This document shows, piece after piece, positions 63,752-64,000 of a DNA stretch of 64,000 nucleotides (position 1 is its first letter; every line of letters begins with the position of its first letter). The notes under the pieces are model-generated. The model was not told the DNA's origin. It ran no database searches and worked only from the letters and a program-made list of their open reading frames with translations. Source of the stretch: Vibrio neptunius. GTDB taxonomy: Bacteria > Pseudomonadota > Gammaproteobacteria > Enterobacterales > Vibrionaceae. Made by a program: the position numbers and the translations under genes. The DNA lies in assembly GCA_019339365.1 (NCBI GenBank), contig CP079859.1:124001-188000 (forward strand), in the 5' to 3' direction.

Positions 63752-63792
63752 TAAAAAATGCACATCACATCCTTGGATGCTCTGTGCATTTT
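63752..63792 (-). terminator. Hairpin between secB and gpsA
   Basis: On the minus strand AAATGCACA and TGTGCATTT enclose a second stem CATCC/GGATG and are followed by TTTATTTATT. It would end secB transcripts partly or wholly, so gpsA may have reduced or separate transcription. Confidence 0.75.
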
Positions 63793-63821
63793 GTTGATAC
63801 CAAGAAACAGCGATAACGTAA

Positions 63822-64000
63822 TTAAGCTTCCGCAGTGCCTTCTTGCTGAGCTTGCTGCTGCAGGTAGTTCATAAACAATGCGTCAAAGTTAACTGGCGCT
63901 AAGTTCAATTGCGGGAATGTACCTTTAACCACTAGGCTAGAAATCGTTTCACGAGCGTATGGGAATAGAATGTTAGGGCAGAATGCACCTAGACAATGCG
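63822..64000 (-). CDS. secB: Protein-export chaperone SecB, C-terminal part
   Basis: Only the last 59 codons are inside the window, and the gene continues past the right edge. The translated part has the SecB segment [35 protein letters not shown] and the Gln-rich tail. SecB keeps precursor proteins unfolded and hands them to SecA. It stands upstream of gpsA-cysE, as in E. coli. Confidence 0.93.
   Translation of the reverse strand, partial: HCLGAFCPNILFPYARETISSLVVKGTFPQLNLAPVNFDALFMNYLQQQAQQEGTAEA

Overview
The window is a stretch of Vibrio core chromosome. The evidence is an AphA quorum-sensing regulator, a CrbS-type Na+/solute symporter-histidine kinase close to acs, a large tRNA-Gly/tRNA-fMet array beside orn, and the gammaproteobacterial order tRNA-tuf-secE-nusG-rplKAJL-rpoBC. 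Gene content and order also match the E. coli region around purHD, hupA, hemE, nudC, rsd and rpoBC. I saw no transposase, integrase, phage gene, integron or CRISPR array. The species cannot be fixed by eye.

Layout: (1) 1-2127, a leftward tRNA array with six tRNA-Gly(GCC), four initiator tRNA-fMet, three repeated fMet-like pseudo-tRNAs and one decayed tRNA-Gly, driven by a strong promoter. (2) 2248-12779, orn, rsgA, psd with an expandable Glu-Gln tail, an SLC13 permease, a chemoreceptor, a DMT transporter, gpmM and envC. (3) 12783-17360, DHH phosphoesterase, TetR regulator, hemE, a candidate small RNA, nudC and rsd. (4) 17360-18180, two tandem repeat arrays (7 bp x15 and 126 bp x4) between the convergent rsd and rpoC. 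(5) 18258-32320, the transcription/translation block rpoC-rpoB-rplL-rplJ-rplA-rplK-nusG-secE-tuf and four tRNAs, all leftward. (6) 32486-43003, coaA and the acetate module: crbS, an MFS transporter, a CBS/nucleotidyltransferase protein, a DEDD exonuclease and acs. (7) 43296-48147, aroQ-accB-accC, prmA and dusB-fis. (8) 48444-57924, a diguanylate cyclase, zntR, purH-purD with a palindromic intergenic element, a DUF1481 lipoprotein, hupA, a CBS-domain membrane protein, yjaG, a hydroxyacid dehydrogenase and a uracil-DNA-glycosylase-like protein. (9) 58014-64000, ppc, aphA, cysE, gpsA and the 3' end of secB.

Five conserved genes (SLC13 permease, crbS, MFS transporter, acs, ppc) are each broken by one base, and the rsgA start is displaced. 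Every break lies in a homopolymer run. Uncorrected homopolymer errors in the source sequence are a better explanation than six independent gene decays.

The most interesting unexplained structures are a promoter-hairpin-terminator unit between hemE and nudC that looks like a small RNA gene, a nearly identical element just upstream of the -35 regions of gpmM and ppc, paired dyads around the rplK and rplJ promoters, two consensus DnaA boxes as an inverted pair, and several variable-number repeats, two of them inside or at the end of genes.
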